In this document: positions 47,181 through 59,900 of the stretch, piece by piece
Layout of the letters: each line of letters starts with the position of its first letter
Position numbering within the stretch: position 1 is the first letter of the stretch
Assembly (NCBI RefSeq): GCF_032362555.1
Contig: NC_083517.1
Coordinates: 7,646,001 to 7,710,000 of the forward strand
Origin: Amyelois transitella
Taxonomy: Eukaryota; Arthropoda; Insecta; Lepidoptera; Pyralidae
DNA length: 64,000 nt
Reading direction: 5' to 3'
Made by a program: the position numbers and the translations under genes
Notes under the pieces: generated by a model
Database searches by the model: none
Told to the model about the DNA's origin: nothing
The model's input: the letters and a program-made list of their open reading frames with translations, nothing else

Positions 47181-48234
47181 TTAATTTAAATAATTTATTC
47201 CTTATGTATTTAAACTTTTATGGTATACAAAATTACAAAGATGCACAAAATTTATAATTTATTTAATAGCAGCCCGACGATTACATTATACGTTAAAGTA
47301 ACCTTCGTATAAACATTGTTTTGATGCTAATGCTACATGGACCTGTTCTGATTATTCTAGAAATTCTGTTCTGAGTATTCAATTCACATTTGAAAAATTA
47401 TATTAAATTAAATATTATATCGAATACTTATTGAATAGTTGAAAAAATCCGTATTCACATCGCATTCTGTTTGGGAAAACAAATAAAAGATAACTTTGTC
47501 GATAAGAATGTCATACCAAACCTGATGTGAACTCAATAAATTCAATTTGATTGACCTTTCAATATAACCAAAAATCTCTTTAAATGCTGTGTGAACAATT
47601 TAGAACAACATGTATGGTAACATTTCGCTTTAATTCAAAAACACCTCTGTCGTAGATGCGCTACGAATGTAGACTCGTCCTAATCGTAGCGCTCGTAGCA
47701 CGTGGTGACGTGGTCGGCCGGCGGCGCTGGCGCGAGTTCGCTTCGTAGCTCGCTTTCGACTCGAAGCGACCCCGCCCCCAGCGCGCCGGCCTGCCATTGG
47801 TCGAATGAGACGCCCAGCCAATTAAGCTGCTTTCTCACCCCATAAGCTAACTTGACGTTTTAATGTTTACTGTATTAATAGTTTGTGCAAAAATTGTATT
47901 CTTTATGAGATTTTCTTGGATCTTCTCTTGTTTTGTATTTACTTCATCTAATTGTGCTCTATGACGAAGTTGAATGTATTGTTTTGGTATCATCATTCAT
48001 GAAACGAAATGCCAAAATTTGCGAATTAATCTACAAAGAAGCTACTGGTATATTAATGGAGAAAATGTAGATTTCTTAAAATTTGCTAAATATAGTTAAA
48101 CAATCGACTACAATTACGTTATTTTCAAATACAAATGAAAATTTTAAAATGAATAACTTTTCTTCGAAATTAGTTTTAACACTTCGTTGCGTAAACGTAC
48201 CCTTATCTATCACGTAACGCACCCATTATGTTTG

Positions 48235-48730
48235 CACGTAATTCGGTCAGAGACGCAGCCGACGTGACAATGTAGACTGTGGACCGGGACACAAGATGGG
48301 ATCACTGCTGTCTCGCTCGCACTCACCCTTTCCCTATATAACTATCTCCCTCTGGGGGTGGGACTCGATGTAATCAGGGGATGATGTGACTCGCGATCTC
48401 CGTAGCTTCAAAGATCACAATTATCAGAGCAGTCTGTCGAAAGCCGCGACTGGGTGGGGAAGTCACCTGGGGAAAGTCATCGGTTTACGTATACCGATTT
48501 TTATCCGCATTTATAAAAAGTATATACATTGTATCAGTTTTTGATTTCATTGTAATTAAATATTGTTTGTGGCGTAAAAAAAATAAGTATTAAAAAGAAG
48601 TTAATAAAGTGCTTAAAAATGATCGTGGTAGGTATTGTGGTGTGATTTGGTTTTGAGGAGTGGTCAGGCAACAGGCGCGCTGTCTGCCTTCTGGGAGAAG
48701 CATCGGGCGCCAGCCGTGGCCGTCCGAAGG
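48235..48730 (+). promoter_or_regulatory. Probable dsf promoter and 5' UTR
   Basis: A GC-enriched island directly precedes the first coding exon of dsf. TATATAA lies at 48335-48341, and an initiator-like TCAGAGC lies near 48424. The exact start site cannot be fixed. The leader reads into the ATG at 48731. Confidence 0.45.
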
Positions 48731-51700
48731 ATGGGGACTGGTGAGCTCATTATATACAAATAGTCACGTCTATATCCCTTACGTAGCAAACAGAGCCTAC
48801 AGTCACGAAAGGATTGAGAGGTCACCTTCAGCTGTATGGCTTCACGATGGAATTGAGATTCAAATAGTGACCGGTTGCGAGCCTATCGCAAATAGAAATT
48901 CTAAGTTTAAAAATCTATCGCTTAGTCGCTTTTTACGACATCCATGGGATAGACATGGAGTGATTCTATTCTCATTATATAATAGAAAATAATTTTCATG
49001 CGTTCCATAGTAAAAAAAAATATAGTGTGTACAGCTGTTTCTATTCCCGCGAAGAAGTAAAAAAGTCAAACAAGAAAATAGTTTATCTGAACCTTAATTC
49101 CATAAATAAGCCACCTTCCAAACATATGAATGTTGGCTTTGTCTTCTCCTAAGGGGAGTGTGTGAATTTTGTATCCCACTGCTTTCCTTTCCTGCCTTTC
49201 CTTTCTCCGCTCTTTTAAAAGAAAATTTTGTGTTTAAATAAACAAATGAGTGGAATCGATTTTAATATTATTGTTAAGGCCTTCCAAACCTGCATTTCCG
49301 CACCTAACTATCCATAATATAAAATAGTTATTCTATTAGCTCTTTGCTTAACACGTTTGATGTGCGATTGATGCGATGATTGTGAGTGTGAACTAAGTAT
49401 TTTACAAACCAAAGGTTTTAAGTGCCGGTGCCTGCTGCCGTGAGAAGAACCAGACACTGAAAAGCTTTTATTTTAGGTAGTGTCATTTATAATTTACGTA
49501 ATTTTCTCCTTTATAAAACGATTATATATGATCAAAGGTTATTTGGTCTATCAATATAAAAAATCAATTGGACCATGGGGTAAACGCATTCATTACGCAA
49601 AGCGCTAAGGATGATTTTTTATTACTGTTTTTACTTAGATAAGTAATATTTAAGAAAAGGCGCTCTACAATTCGGCTTCTAGGCGGCATTGTCAATTATC
49701 CGTGACATAGAAACAAATTCAAGAGTTTATGTTCGACTTAAACTCAAAGGAAATGTCAGTAATAATATGTTCTTTACATGTCGTGTAAAGACAGATAAAA
49801 TACTCTTTCTCTCGATTCTTTTTATTATTTTTTTAGCGCTGCATGTATATCTTGACCAAAAAAATCTTTAGCACTATATTCTACGTAACGAAATAGTTCT
49901 ATCTTACTTATATAGATAAACATTATGTTAAGTTTTATGCAAGCCAGCACTCTAAATTGGATTTTCATTGTTTCAAGGTTAGAAATCAATCGCTGTGTGC
50001 CTTTTAAATTATAAATACCTAAATGATTTTTCCTTGTATTTTTATATCGTTTGTCTAAAAAATTTTCCAGCAGAACAAAACAGATCCTCTTCATCTACCA
50101 GGATAAGAACTAAGGATATTAAAAAGAAGGTCACTGGAGGACAAAATCACTTTCTTATCACAGCCGACACAAATTTTTCAATAAACTTATGTCACGTATA
50201 TTTTGCATTAATATAATTAAAATTTGTTTCTTTTACAAGTTTTTGATAAACAGAAGAAAATATACATTGTTTTTCTATTAATAGGTAGGCACACTATAAT
50301 CTGTAACATACTTATATACTTTTTTTCTTTCACACTAATTACTTAGAGGGATTATATTTCATGTGATATTTCGAGTTTTACAAGTGGCAACGTTACGTGC
50401 AAAAGAAAATAAAAAATATACTATTTTTATCCGTATAAATCCAAACCCAAAAAAAAAAAAATATTTTAATTAATCTTAAACTACTTACGACCAAGAGGGA
50501 TGGACGTAAACAGTGTGATTGTTTGTAGTGAATGCACAAGTAAGATCGTGTAAGTTCAGTGAGACGGTACAAAGCGTTACTACGTAACTTAGGGACGGAC
50601 CCGAAACTTCCGCGGTGCCGACCCTGCCCAGACTCCACTACACACTACAGGATGTTCTTACACTGCTCAATCACTATTTGTTTCTAAAGGTATCACTCAG
50701 ATAAAAAAAACTTACCTACAGCAATCTTGCGCTTATGCAATTATTTGATTATTTCATTAGGTACTAGCTTCCGCCTGCGTGAATACCTATAAATTTTGCA
50801 TAAAAATAGTGGGTAAAAGGACGACTCCTTTTACCCACTATTTTTATGCAAAATTTCATGGAGATACCGATCTCCATAAAATTTTGCAGTGATTAAAACT
50901 TGAAAGACGGATAAACAAACACCCTTTCATATTTATAATATTAGTTTGGATTTTAATTCTCTGTAATCCTGCGCTAGTGAAACATATTGATTTTTTTAAA
51001 ACTAACCTAAGTAGGAAGTACTTAGGTACTTTTCTACCTTAGAAAAAATATGCTAGTATCAATTTGGCATCAGCATGATTTGTCCTGAACCCATTTAGGC
51101 TTATAAAATATCTTCTATATGAATTACGATTAATTTTTTTCATGTATTTTATGGAATTTATACAATTCAGTAGAATACTATGTAGTACTTTGAATGTCTC
51201 CGTTAATTCATGTAACCAGCTCGGGGTGCTTTTGTATATAACCCTGGATTGTGTGGGTAAATCATCACCACGAAGCAACTTCCTTTTAACCTACGCAACC
51301 TTCACTCAGGTAAAAGCTACACTTACTGATCTTTTACATTCCTAATCTAAAGTCCGGGTACATGGCTTTTGGTAGCCTGATAATGGGGATTTTACGAATG
51401 AGCTAAACAAAGCAAAATGAGATAGACTTACCTTAGGTAACTGTCATTCAACTAAACACAATTCGATACACTCTTTATTGCACCGATAAATTACAGCAAA
51501 TTCACAATCATGTATAAGAACAAAGCAACAAAAGGCACATAACCGACACAATTAAAACTACTTTTATAACCTTATATGATGTAGCAATTTTTTTAATTTT
51601 ATCCTACGGGTGTGGAAAAGTGAACAAATATGTTGTGTACTTTTGGTGGTACAACTTTTCATTTTTATTATTACTTCTACAGCCCTTCACGCAATTAATA

Positions 51701-54700
51701 ACAGAATCCAGGGTGTGACTTTATTGCCTACGTCGGATTTACTCATAGTAATTAATTACCGCGATAGATTAGTTCAGTAAAATTTTATTGTTACGGTATT
51801 AATTTCAAAATAAATTAAGCATAGGAATATTTTCATAAATATTTACCAATTTTAGAAAAGATAAAAACCGCAATAATTCTTGCTTAGCAATACCTTGTTT
51901 ATAAAATATATTTATTCATCACAATATGTTAAACAATAGCATTTTTGTTTTTATCAATCTGTTTGATCTGGGGAACTAGAGTACCTACATATTAACCAAA
52001 TTTTGAAAAGTCTTCCCAGTCCAGTTGATGGTAAATTATACTTTCGACTTTACGATTATACTTTTCATTTAAATTATCAAGTTATTTTCTTTATATTTAC
52101 TGATATTATTGCTATCTTTTTTTTAATGAAAAATACCGTCAGTCCCCGCGGGAATTTAGTAAATCTCATCTTGATACACCCCAAGACTATAATAAAGAAC
52201 CTTTATACCTCCAATCTACTTGCAGTACTTGTATCTTTAGAAAAATCTCGAGTCAAGTAACTATAATCATTTGGTGATAATCTATTTAACAATGTAAAAA
52301 TAAAACCTATAAATAATGAGTAGTCCTTAATGTAACCTAACTGTAGTATGTAGTTTATAATTGTTAACAAAGTAACTGCACAAACAAAGGTCTAATCTAG
52401 CATGTAGGTAGTAGGAGTGTTGCTTTTCACACGAATATAGCAAATAATCGCAATTTGTCGCGCGTTATCGCAGCTCAATGCGCACTGCTACGCATCGCTG
52501 CACGGCGCGGCGCCCCGTCGACGCAGCGTACGACTAGTATACGATCTGTATGATCATAAAGTAACATCGCATTACGTCAACATCTATAACATGATATTGA
52601 CGTAATGCGATAAACGAGGAACATATTCCTCCATACTTTGGGATAGGACCATTTCTTCCTTTTCATAAGGATGTCACAAGGAGCAATTTTCACTGCAACA
52701 AACAGCTGATTTAGGTAGCTCTGTTAGCAGTATCACGAAGTACAGAAGGGGAGAGGCTCCGGTATTACCTGACTCATCCACTCCCGGATAAGGAAAATAT
52801 GCTAAGAGAATTATGAGTATAAGAGAAAGTAAACTCAAAAGTACAAATGTTTATAATATCTTATTTTTTGATAAATAATTATTTATCATGAAGAATAAAA
52901 GACTTTAGAAAACTTTATTCAATAAAATTGGGATGGATATTATTCTGGTTTCAATGAGTCCCTAGATGATGTACGGCTTAGTCTGTCTTAGTAACGCTAG
53001 GTAGGTTTTTCCTAACAAACAACCGAACTACAAGATGTTATTTAAAATATAATACAAAATAAAATTATTATACCTGTATCAATATACAATGTATTTGATT
53101 ATTACTACTCGTAGTTTTACCATAGAATTAATAATAGTTTTAAGCTTTCGTAAAGTTATAAGAGATCAAAGTTAGGATAAATAAAAGTTAATAATTCTTA
53201 TTTAAAGAAAAAACATTTTTTTTAAATAAATATGTTTAGGGGACAAATTAAACAAATTGAGATAGCCTTGAAATACGAAACAATCGCACAAAAATAATAT
53301 TTTTGAATTACTCTTGATACTTAAGAATATAATGTTTGATATACGCCTAATCTTCAAGATCTTTTTTACCTTAAACGTTTTTAAAAGAATTCAAAAGCTG
53401 TAGATAATTATGACACTTCGCGGCTTTTGTTGGAGGCCTGAAAGACGAACAGTAAAGTCGTCTAAGTCCGTTTCAGCGAAAAAAGAAAAGATCCTTACTT
53501 GAAAAGGATTCGCGGCATTAAAAACAGCATCCACTGACACCGAAACGCTACGGATTTCAAGATACCATTATTTTATTAAGTGTTTTGTAAATATGTAACA
53601 AAATGGAAAAATGAAATAAAATTTGTAAATAAATAAAAATTATAAATAATAATGAGAACCACTACCACCACCAATCGAAATAACATATTAGAATAAGTAC
53701 TATTAATATTTTATTTCAATAGGCTATTACACTCTTTTTTGAAAACTGTTTTAAATCAATCCTGAGACTGTGTTATACCTATAGAATTTTTATTAAAAAT
53801 TTTTGAAGCCGAAAAGTGCTCTAAAAACGATTTATTATTTATGATTTTGTATTTTCGCGCGAAAACGCCATCCGCCATGCTGTTTTGACTCGTGACGTCA
53901 TACTTTTAGTAAACAATACGGCTCTACGTAAGACTAAAGTAAAAAGATTTTTGTAATAATGAATTACAATACATATTGTTGGTGTCTTGTTCCTGAATGC
54001 AAGAATACAAGTATAAAAACACCAGAAAAATTGTGGATTCCACTGCCAAGTGATATTAAAATGAGAAACAATTTCGCCACCATCAACGTATTAATCCTCG
54101 GTAGATTTATATTGCCTGCTTTCACAAAACCGTCTTCCATGATTCTATTAAATTATTAAAGAGTAAAAACCCAAAAACGTGATAGAAATTTTAAAATTTC
54201 AAAATAAACAGAGCCTGACATCATCAATATGTTTTCGATTCGATATTTGTTTACTAAAAGTATGACGTCACGTCAGTACCCAACATGGCGGATAGCGTTT
54301 TCGACTTTTGAAGAACAGATTAAAAAAGAGGATTTTTTAAATTGAATTATATAATCCATATTGCACTTTTATGAATAATGATCGATGTTTTTCTTTTATT
54401 TTTTACAAAATCTATAAGATACGTGCATTTTTATATTTTTTTTTACATGGTGTAAAATAGCCTATTGATGTTTAGAACAAAAAACATATCACCGTACAGG
54501 TTAAATATATACGATAAATAAACTAGGAATTTCAATTGGGTATCTTTCTAACAATTTTCACCATCACATTTTTTTTTTTTTGATATGTTTTGGCTGTTGT
54601 GTTATGTGTTGCCGTTGATATTTGTTTAAGTGTCAGTTGAACCTACTAAAGTCAGGAGCTTACGAAACCCAGATGGACAATCATTTTATTATACAAAAAA

Positions 54701-55863
54701 ACATTAAACGAAGCATTGCAGTAACATTTAACGGTGTAACAGAAGGCTTTTCATAGAAAGGGGCGTAGGGGAAGGCTTCAGTAAACGGAACAAAAACACC
54801 GACGTTATTAGCGGGATTGGTGTAATCTGACTAATCTATTTTGGGAAAGGGGCGCTCAGCTACGCTTAGAGGTGTCAATTAATAAATAAACACTTCTTGA
54901 AGATGTTGGTAGATCATTATTATTAATACAAGAAATTACACTAGGAAATTAATTCTGTGGGAAAGATACTCGGATACGCATCATCGTCAACCCAGACCTA
55001 TGAAATTTATTGTTAAGCTGTTTTACCTCACGGTAATAGCTTCGGTTATCAGGTTAACTATCGATAATTGTCCTCTCTCAAAGATTGAACCTTAATTAAC
55101 AAGCATCTTTTTTTTGCGATTTTTGTTATGGCATTTATTAAAGACATACGCTGTGTCTTGGGTTTTTGAAACATTCTTCCTCAAGGGGTAGTCATCGTTC
55201 TCCAGGCGATAGCCACATATACGTATACCCTCGTCTTTCTAAAGAGGAGCTCAGGTCGTGATTAAAATCCTGAAATAATTTGTCTGGTTTCTATTTGTTT
55301 AGTAATATTTTTTTTATTTCCTGCAGGAGATCGCCTGCTGGATATTCCTTGCAATGTGTGTGGAGACAGAAGTTCTGGGAAACATTATGGGATATACAGT
55401 TGCGACGGTAAGGGAAACACTAAAACGTATACAATTTTGCTTAAAACTTATTTTGTTTTGTATTCGGTCTATTATTAATATTTAAATTGTGTAAGTATAT
55501 TATAATGTTGCAATTATTAAACAATACAAAGTGTACAAGGAACTACCGCTACCATTTAATTTAATTAAACAAAAATAGGTTTTATCGCATCGCTACTCCA
55601 CTTTTTAACAAGCCGTTTGTTTAAATTGGGATAAATAAATATGTAGTCAAATATTTTTTTACATATACGAATGATACATAACCAAGGTGTTCCTCACACA
55701 GGGTGTTCGGGTTTCTTCAAGCGGTCTATCCACAGGAACCGAGTGTACACCTGCAAGGCGGGTGGCGAGATGAAGGGCCGCTGTCCTGTGGACAAGACGC
55801 ACAGGAACCAGTGCCGCGCCTGCAGGCTCGCCAAGTGCTTCCAGGCCAATATGAACAAAGATG
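48731..55863 (+). CDS. dsf: Orphan nuclear receptor dissatisfaction, N-terminus and DNA-binding domain (partial)
   Basis: Three coding exons in phase: 48731-48740, 55327-55407 and 55702-55863; the gene continues beyond the window. Dsf is an NR2E (tailless-group) receptor; in Drosophila it controls sexual behaviour and sex-specific neurons and acts mostly as a repressor. The N-terminus [12 protein letters not shown] is typical of dsf. Zinc finger 1 uses C12, C15, C29 and C32, with P-box region [10 protein letters not shown]; finger 2 uses C48, C58, C68 and C71, followed by [13 protein letters not shown]. The [14 protein letters not shown] stretch separates it from tailless and from the Hr51/PNR group. 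Exon 1 encodes only three codons plus one base, joined over a 6.6-kb intron. The hinge and ligand-binding domain are not found before position 64000, so the next intron exceeds 8 kb. Confidence 0.93.
48761..48985 (-). repeat. Degraded SINE just inside dsf intron 1
   Basis: Minus-strand copy of the TATG-tailed SINE ('tagtcacgtctatatccctt' to 'catggagtgattctattctc'), starting 20 bp after the dsf exon 1 donor. Both ends have decayed. Confidence 0.8.
50791..50856. repeat. Perfect 31-bp inverted repeat with 4-nt loop
   Basis: Arms 50791-50821 and 50826-50856 are exact complements around CGAC. It sits in what looks like a LINE 3' UTR fragment (about 50765-50945). It has no mismatches, so it arose recently or is kept identical. 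Confidence 0.92.
52566..52611. repeat. 15-bp perfect inverted repeat
   Basis: Arms 52566-52580 (ATCGCATTACGTCAA) and 52597-52611 with a 16-nt spacer, next to the GC-rich patch in dsf intron 1. Could be a regulatory palindrome or a small transposon remnant. Confidence 0.75.
53716..54468. mobile_element. Small THAP-containing DNA transposon remnant
   Basis: Terminal inverted repeats TCAATAGGCTATT(TT)ACAC at 53716-53732 and 54450-54468 bound the element. A perfect 24-bp subterminal inverted repeat at 53892-53915 and 54248-54271 includes TGACGTCA on each side, and CGCCATCCGCCATG recurs inverted nearby. The middle encodes the start of a THAP zinc finger. This is an internally deleted copy of a THAP-type transposon (P-element-like group possible). 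No transposase catalytic region remains. Confidence 0.75.
53959..54159 (+). pseudogene. Truncated THAP zinc finger of the transposon
   Basis: A 66-aa ORF beginning [16 protein letters not shown]; the Cys-x4-Cys spacing, the KLWIPLPSD stretch and the following basic residues fit the N-terminal half of a THAP domain. The expected second Cys-x2-His pair and the AVPTIF-like end are missing. It starts right after the left inverted repeat, as expected for the first exon of a transposase. Confidence 0.65.
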
Positions 55864-55918
55864 GTGAGTTTTTTTAAGAAAATTATGTAATGGTAAATAA
55901 CAGAGAAAGCGAGTGGAT

Positions 55919-55977
55919 TTTTCTTTTAGGCGATGGGCTAGCAACCTATCACTATTTGAACCTCAATTCCATCACTA
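55919..55977 (+). repeat. SINE middle fragment in dsf intron 3
   Basis: 'aggcgatgggctagcaacct' to 'cctcaattccatcac', about 60 bp after exon 3 of dsf. Confidence 0.8.
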
Positions 55978-56674
55978 GGCAATAAATAATTTCTCAATTT
56001 TCGATTGACAAATAAATTCTTAAGTTCTCTCATGAAAAATAATCCTGACCGTGATGCAAAGCTTGGAAGATGGAGACTGAGGTAGACTGAGTTCAGTTGG
56101 CGTTATTCGGTTACCTTTGTCGATTCCACCACTGTTTAAGACTCTTTCCCAGTCTCGGTCCCTGTCTTTAGGCAGGTATATATGCTCAAATAATTTGCCA
56201 ATCAAATAATTCACAATCTTTTGAAAGTATTAAACCCTTGTGCCATTTTAAAGAAAAAGTATAAATAAATAAAAAAACTGCATGTAATGGGCATACAATG
56301 ACATAGTTCGACGGTAGCCCGTCTGTAGTTTACACATTCAGTCGTCGATCAGGCTCGCAGCAGGTTGTTTTGTGCTGAAATATCGAGGGACATATTTGAA
56401 CAAAGTAATGAAAATATAGAGTAAAGGTCTCTTATACGGGTCACTCTTACACTAGATAAGAACAGGTATTTTAAACTTCAAAATACGCCAAATTATTCGA
56501 GCACATCATGGCATGTCTAAAAAGGTAGGTGAAGGAGTGCTGATTTTTAATAAGTAACAAACTATTATTACTACAATGTGCTTGCTTTATTCTAAAAACT
56601 AAGAAAGAATAATTTAAAACATTTCTTTTCTTTCTGAAAATTACTTTCTGAAATTACAATACAGAATTTAAATT

Positions 56675-56937
56675 GCATGCATGCATGCATATGATCACGT
56701 CTATATCCCTAGCGGGGTAGACAGAGCCAACAGTCTTGAAAAGACTGATAGGCCACGCTCAGCTGTTTGGCTTTGTGATGGAATTGAGATTCAAATAGTG
56801 ACAGGTTGCTAGCCCATCGCCTAAAAGAGGAATCCCAAGTTTATAAGCCTTCCCCATAGTCGCCTTTTACGACATCCGTGGGAAAGAGATGGAGTGGTCC
56901 TATTCTTTTTTATAATGGTGCCGGGATACCACACGGC
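56675..56937 (-). mobile_element. Full-length TATG-tailed SINE
   Basis: Minus-strand copy complete from the GTGCCG end (56937) to a tail that has changed to (GCAT)n near 56675-56690. Flanking duplication appears short (AAATTG on both sides). Confidence 0.88.
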
Positions 56938-56945
56938 AAATTGAT

Positions 56946-59900
56946 TTAAATAAATGTTTTAAGAATAAAAGAAACACTAAAAATAAAAGGATTCAACACA
57001 AAAATAAATTTAGCTTCTGTTTTCTCAGTGTTTTGTACATCTATTGCGAACCGGCGACCTTTTCCCTGTGGCACGTCGATGCTATCAGTCATTACGTCGC
57101 ACAGCGGTATCATCACGCGATTGTAGTTCTGTTCCAACAATACGTCGCTTTGTGAAATGACCATAGTTCTTTTATACATCGAGAACTCGTTGTTAGTCAC
57201 CTGAACCTACAAAAAATGAACACATTGAGGTAATCGTATAAGTGGAAAGATGTACCTTGTGTGTGTCTACACCTTTGTGGAATAGGGATTAAATGATATT
57301 TTTATTCATTGATGAATACATTTACTCTGTAGAAATTGGTAGACCGTTCATCAATTTACAGCATGAGCGTTAGTTATATTTAAGGATAACGAGAGACGTA
57401 TCCAAGAAATAATTGTAGCAGCCCATCGCGATTAACAGGATTTTAAAATTTTCTAAATTAAAAATAAAAAATTTAAAAAAGTAATTTCGAAAATGTTTGG
57501 CACGAATAGTTTCAGATCAATAATGTTTAACGTCAATAAATTTATGAGCTTAATCTCTTTAACTCAGAGTATAGAGTATCACTGTATGCAAATTACTGTT
57601 TAAGTAAAATCTTGTGAATAATTGAATATGCATAGCGTCCCATGTCGGTCGCAAGTCGGGTTTTAACTCCCGTCTGTAACAAAGCCTTTCTTCAGTTAGT
57701 TATGTACGTATACACCCGTACAGATATGGACTACTAATGCCTCGGTCAGGGCTGCCAGCTCAAAATAAAAATCAATAATAAACATGATTCTTACGTAATG
57801 ATTAGAGTAAATGAGTGGCTGTATAGCAAAATCTACGGAGTATATGATAGCTAAGGCGTTTAAGTTCTTAAGACGATATAGAGGAGTACTAACAGAAGAT
57901 TATCTAAAATTCCTAGAAAACTGAAACGAAATTTTTCACATCATGTGCTTGGATCAGGAAGTGTGGTAGTGGAACACTAAGATAGGTTTTTCCAAATTTT
58001 CACGCTAAAGAGAAAAACTAATTTTTGCTCTCCTTTTTCCTCTTGGCGTTAGTCCCGGTTACATCATCACCTCTCTGTGAAAGAGGGGTGCGCTTTTGAC
58101 CATGACCCTGAATTGGCTTAGTCAGGTTTACACAAAGCGGTTAGCCTCGACTCTCGAACCTTTGCAGCATAACCTAACCAATACTGGATCAGAGAATCAT
58201 CTACATACATACATATAATCACGTCTATATCCCTTACGTGGTAGACAGAGCCAACAGTATTGAAAAAACTGATATGCCACGTTCAGCTGTTTGGCTTCAC
58301 GATATAATTGAGATTCAGATAGTGACAGGTTGCTAGCCCATCGCCTAAAAGAAGAATCCCAAGTTTAGAAGCCTATCATTTAGTCGCCTTTTACAACATC
58401 CATGGGAACGAGATGGAGAGGTACTATTCTTTTTTTTTTATTGGTGCCGGGAACCACACGGCAATAAATTCATCTAAAATATATAATTTATATAATAAAT
58501 AATTATAATTTAGGCGATGGGCTAGCAACCTGTCACTATTTGGATCTCAATTCCATCATTGAGCCGAGCAGCTGAACGTGGCCATTCAGTCTTTTCGGGA
58601 CTATTGGCTCTGTCTACCCCGTAAGGGATATAGACGTGACTATATGTATGTATGTATGTAAAATATATAATCTGTGCGCGCGCCAGCCCTGCGCGGCGGT
58701 GCGGTCGCGCCGCAGGTGCTTCGTCGCTAATTTATTCACGAGCATCACTTTGTGCCGCCGCGGCCCGGATTACCTTTATATGTTTGCTCGCTCGCGTAAT
58801 TATACGCCCTCACGAAACTTGCCCGCCGACGTACCTACTTATCTATATGTAATATTGATATATTCTTATATATAGGTAAAGTAAAATTATAGCTTTTTCA
58901 TTTACGATATAAAGCATCGATACCTCTGGTAATGCCGGTATACATGCTGATATTCCACTTATAATTAAGAGTGACCAATGACCATATTGACCCTTAAAAT
59001 ATTATATGTATGCCTGTTTTTTCATTTTTTCAGTTTAAATTATACATAAAAATTTCATATCGTATTACTTATGTATATCATACTTTCGGCTTGTAAGCAC
59101 TACATAAAATATAATTAAAAGTAGTGATTATGAAATGCTACGCCGCTACGCTACGTTACAATTCTTATAAAGACGCTACGGCGTAGCACTCGTAGCGATC
59201 GTAGTGGCTAAAATATGAAAAGCTATTGCTGCGACTTCATTCTCGTGGTTTCTTTTTCGCAATAAAAAGTAGCCTTTCTTCCTCAGGGCCAACTCTATCT
59301 ATGTACCAACCAATTTGATCCCAATAGATTTAGTAGTTTAGGCGTGAAAGTGTAACAGACAGACGGAGTTATTGTCGCATTTATATTACTAGGGAAGTAG
59401 CGATTAGGGTGTCATTACTGTTTAAAATAAATGGACCACCAAAGTCTATCTACAAACTAGATTGGAATATTTGAACATAATCGACGTTTAGGGATGTAAA
59501 ACAAAATTGAAACACTTTGAACTTGTGCATAGGTTCGCTACAATTACTTATTACTATTTTCACCCAATTAATAGGCAATTCTTATTTTCCATGGAAATGT
59601 GATTATGATACCTATAGGTATCACATAATTTATTTACACCCTTCGACTGTTTCGCTTTCCGATTCCGCTCTGAGGCCACGACCGCAGTATTAATTATTAA
59701 TTAAGTCTAATTCATTAAACAGTAATAGTATTAGCTGAGCTTAGTTTTTATTAAGATGGATTTAAAAATTTAATAAATTATAACAGAAACTTGTTTCTTT
59801 TGTTTGTCTTCCAGATAAATGCCAATGTTATAAGCCATTCATGTTTAAACTTTTTACCTCATTCAAGAACAATAAACTTGTAAAACGATCTCTAAAACAG

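Larger units (their letters stand above)
42082..48234. other. Long stretch without a gene, upstream of dsf
   Basis: I find no supported exon. It contains SINE fragments near 42655-42730, 44176-44262 and 45918-46010, a tRNA-derived SINE at 46938-47180, and three GC-rich islands in otherwise AT-rich DNA near 43630-43750, 46200-46310 and 47640-47820. The islands may be conserved regulatory DNA of dsf, but only comparison with other species could tell. Confidence 0.5.
48986..53715. other. dsf intron 1, left part
   Basis: No exon seen. It holds a LINE-type 3' fragment near 50765-50945 that includes a perfect 31-bp inverted repeat, a GC-rich patch near 52450-52530 and a 15-bp inverted repeat near 52566-52611. 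Confidence 0.5.

Noticed and set aside
47630-47821. Minus-strand ORF of 63 codons in a GC-rich island
   Set aside because: Arg/Ala-rich composition follows from base content; no start context, splice sites or family resemblance.
48660-48992. Plus-strand ORF of 110 codons over dsf exon 1
   Set aside because: It reads through the splice donor into a SINE; the real coding start is the ATG at 48731 in another frame.
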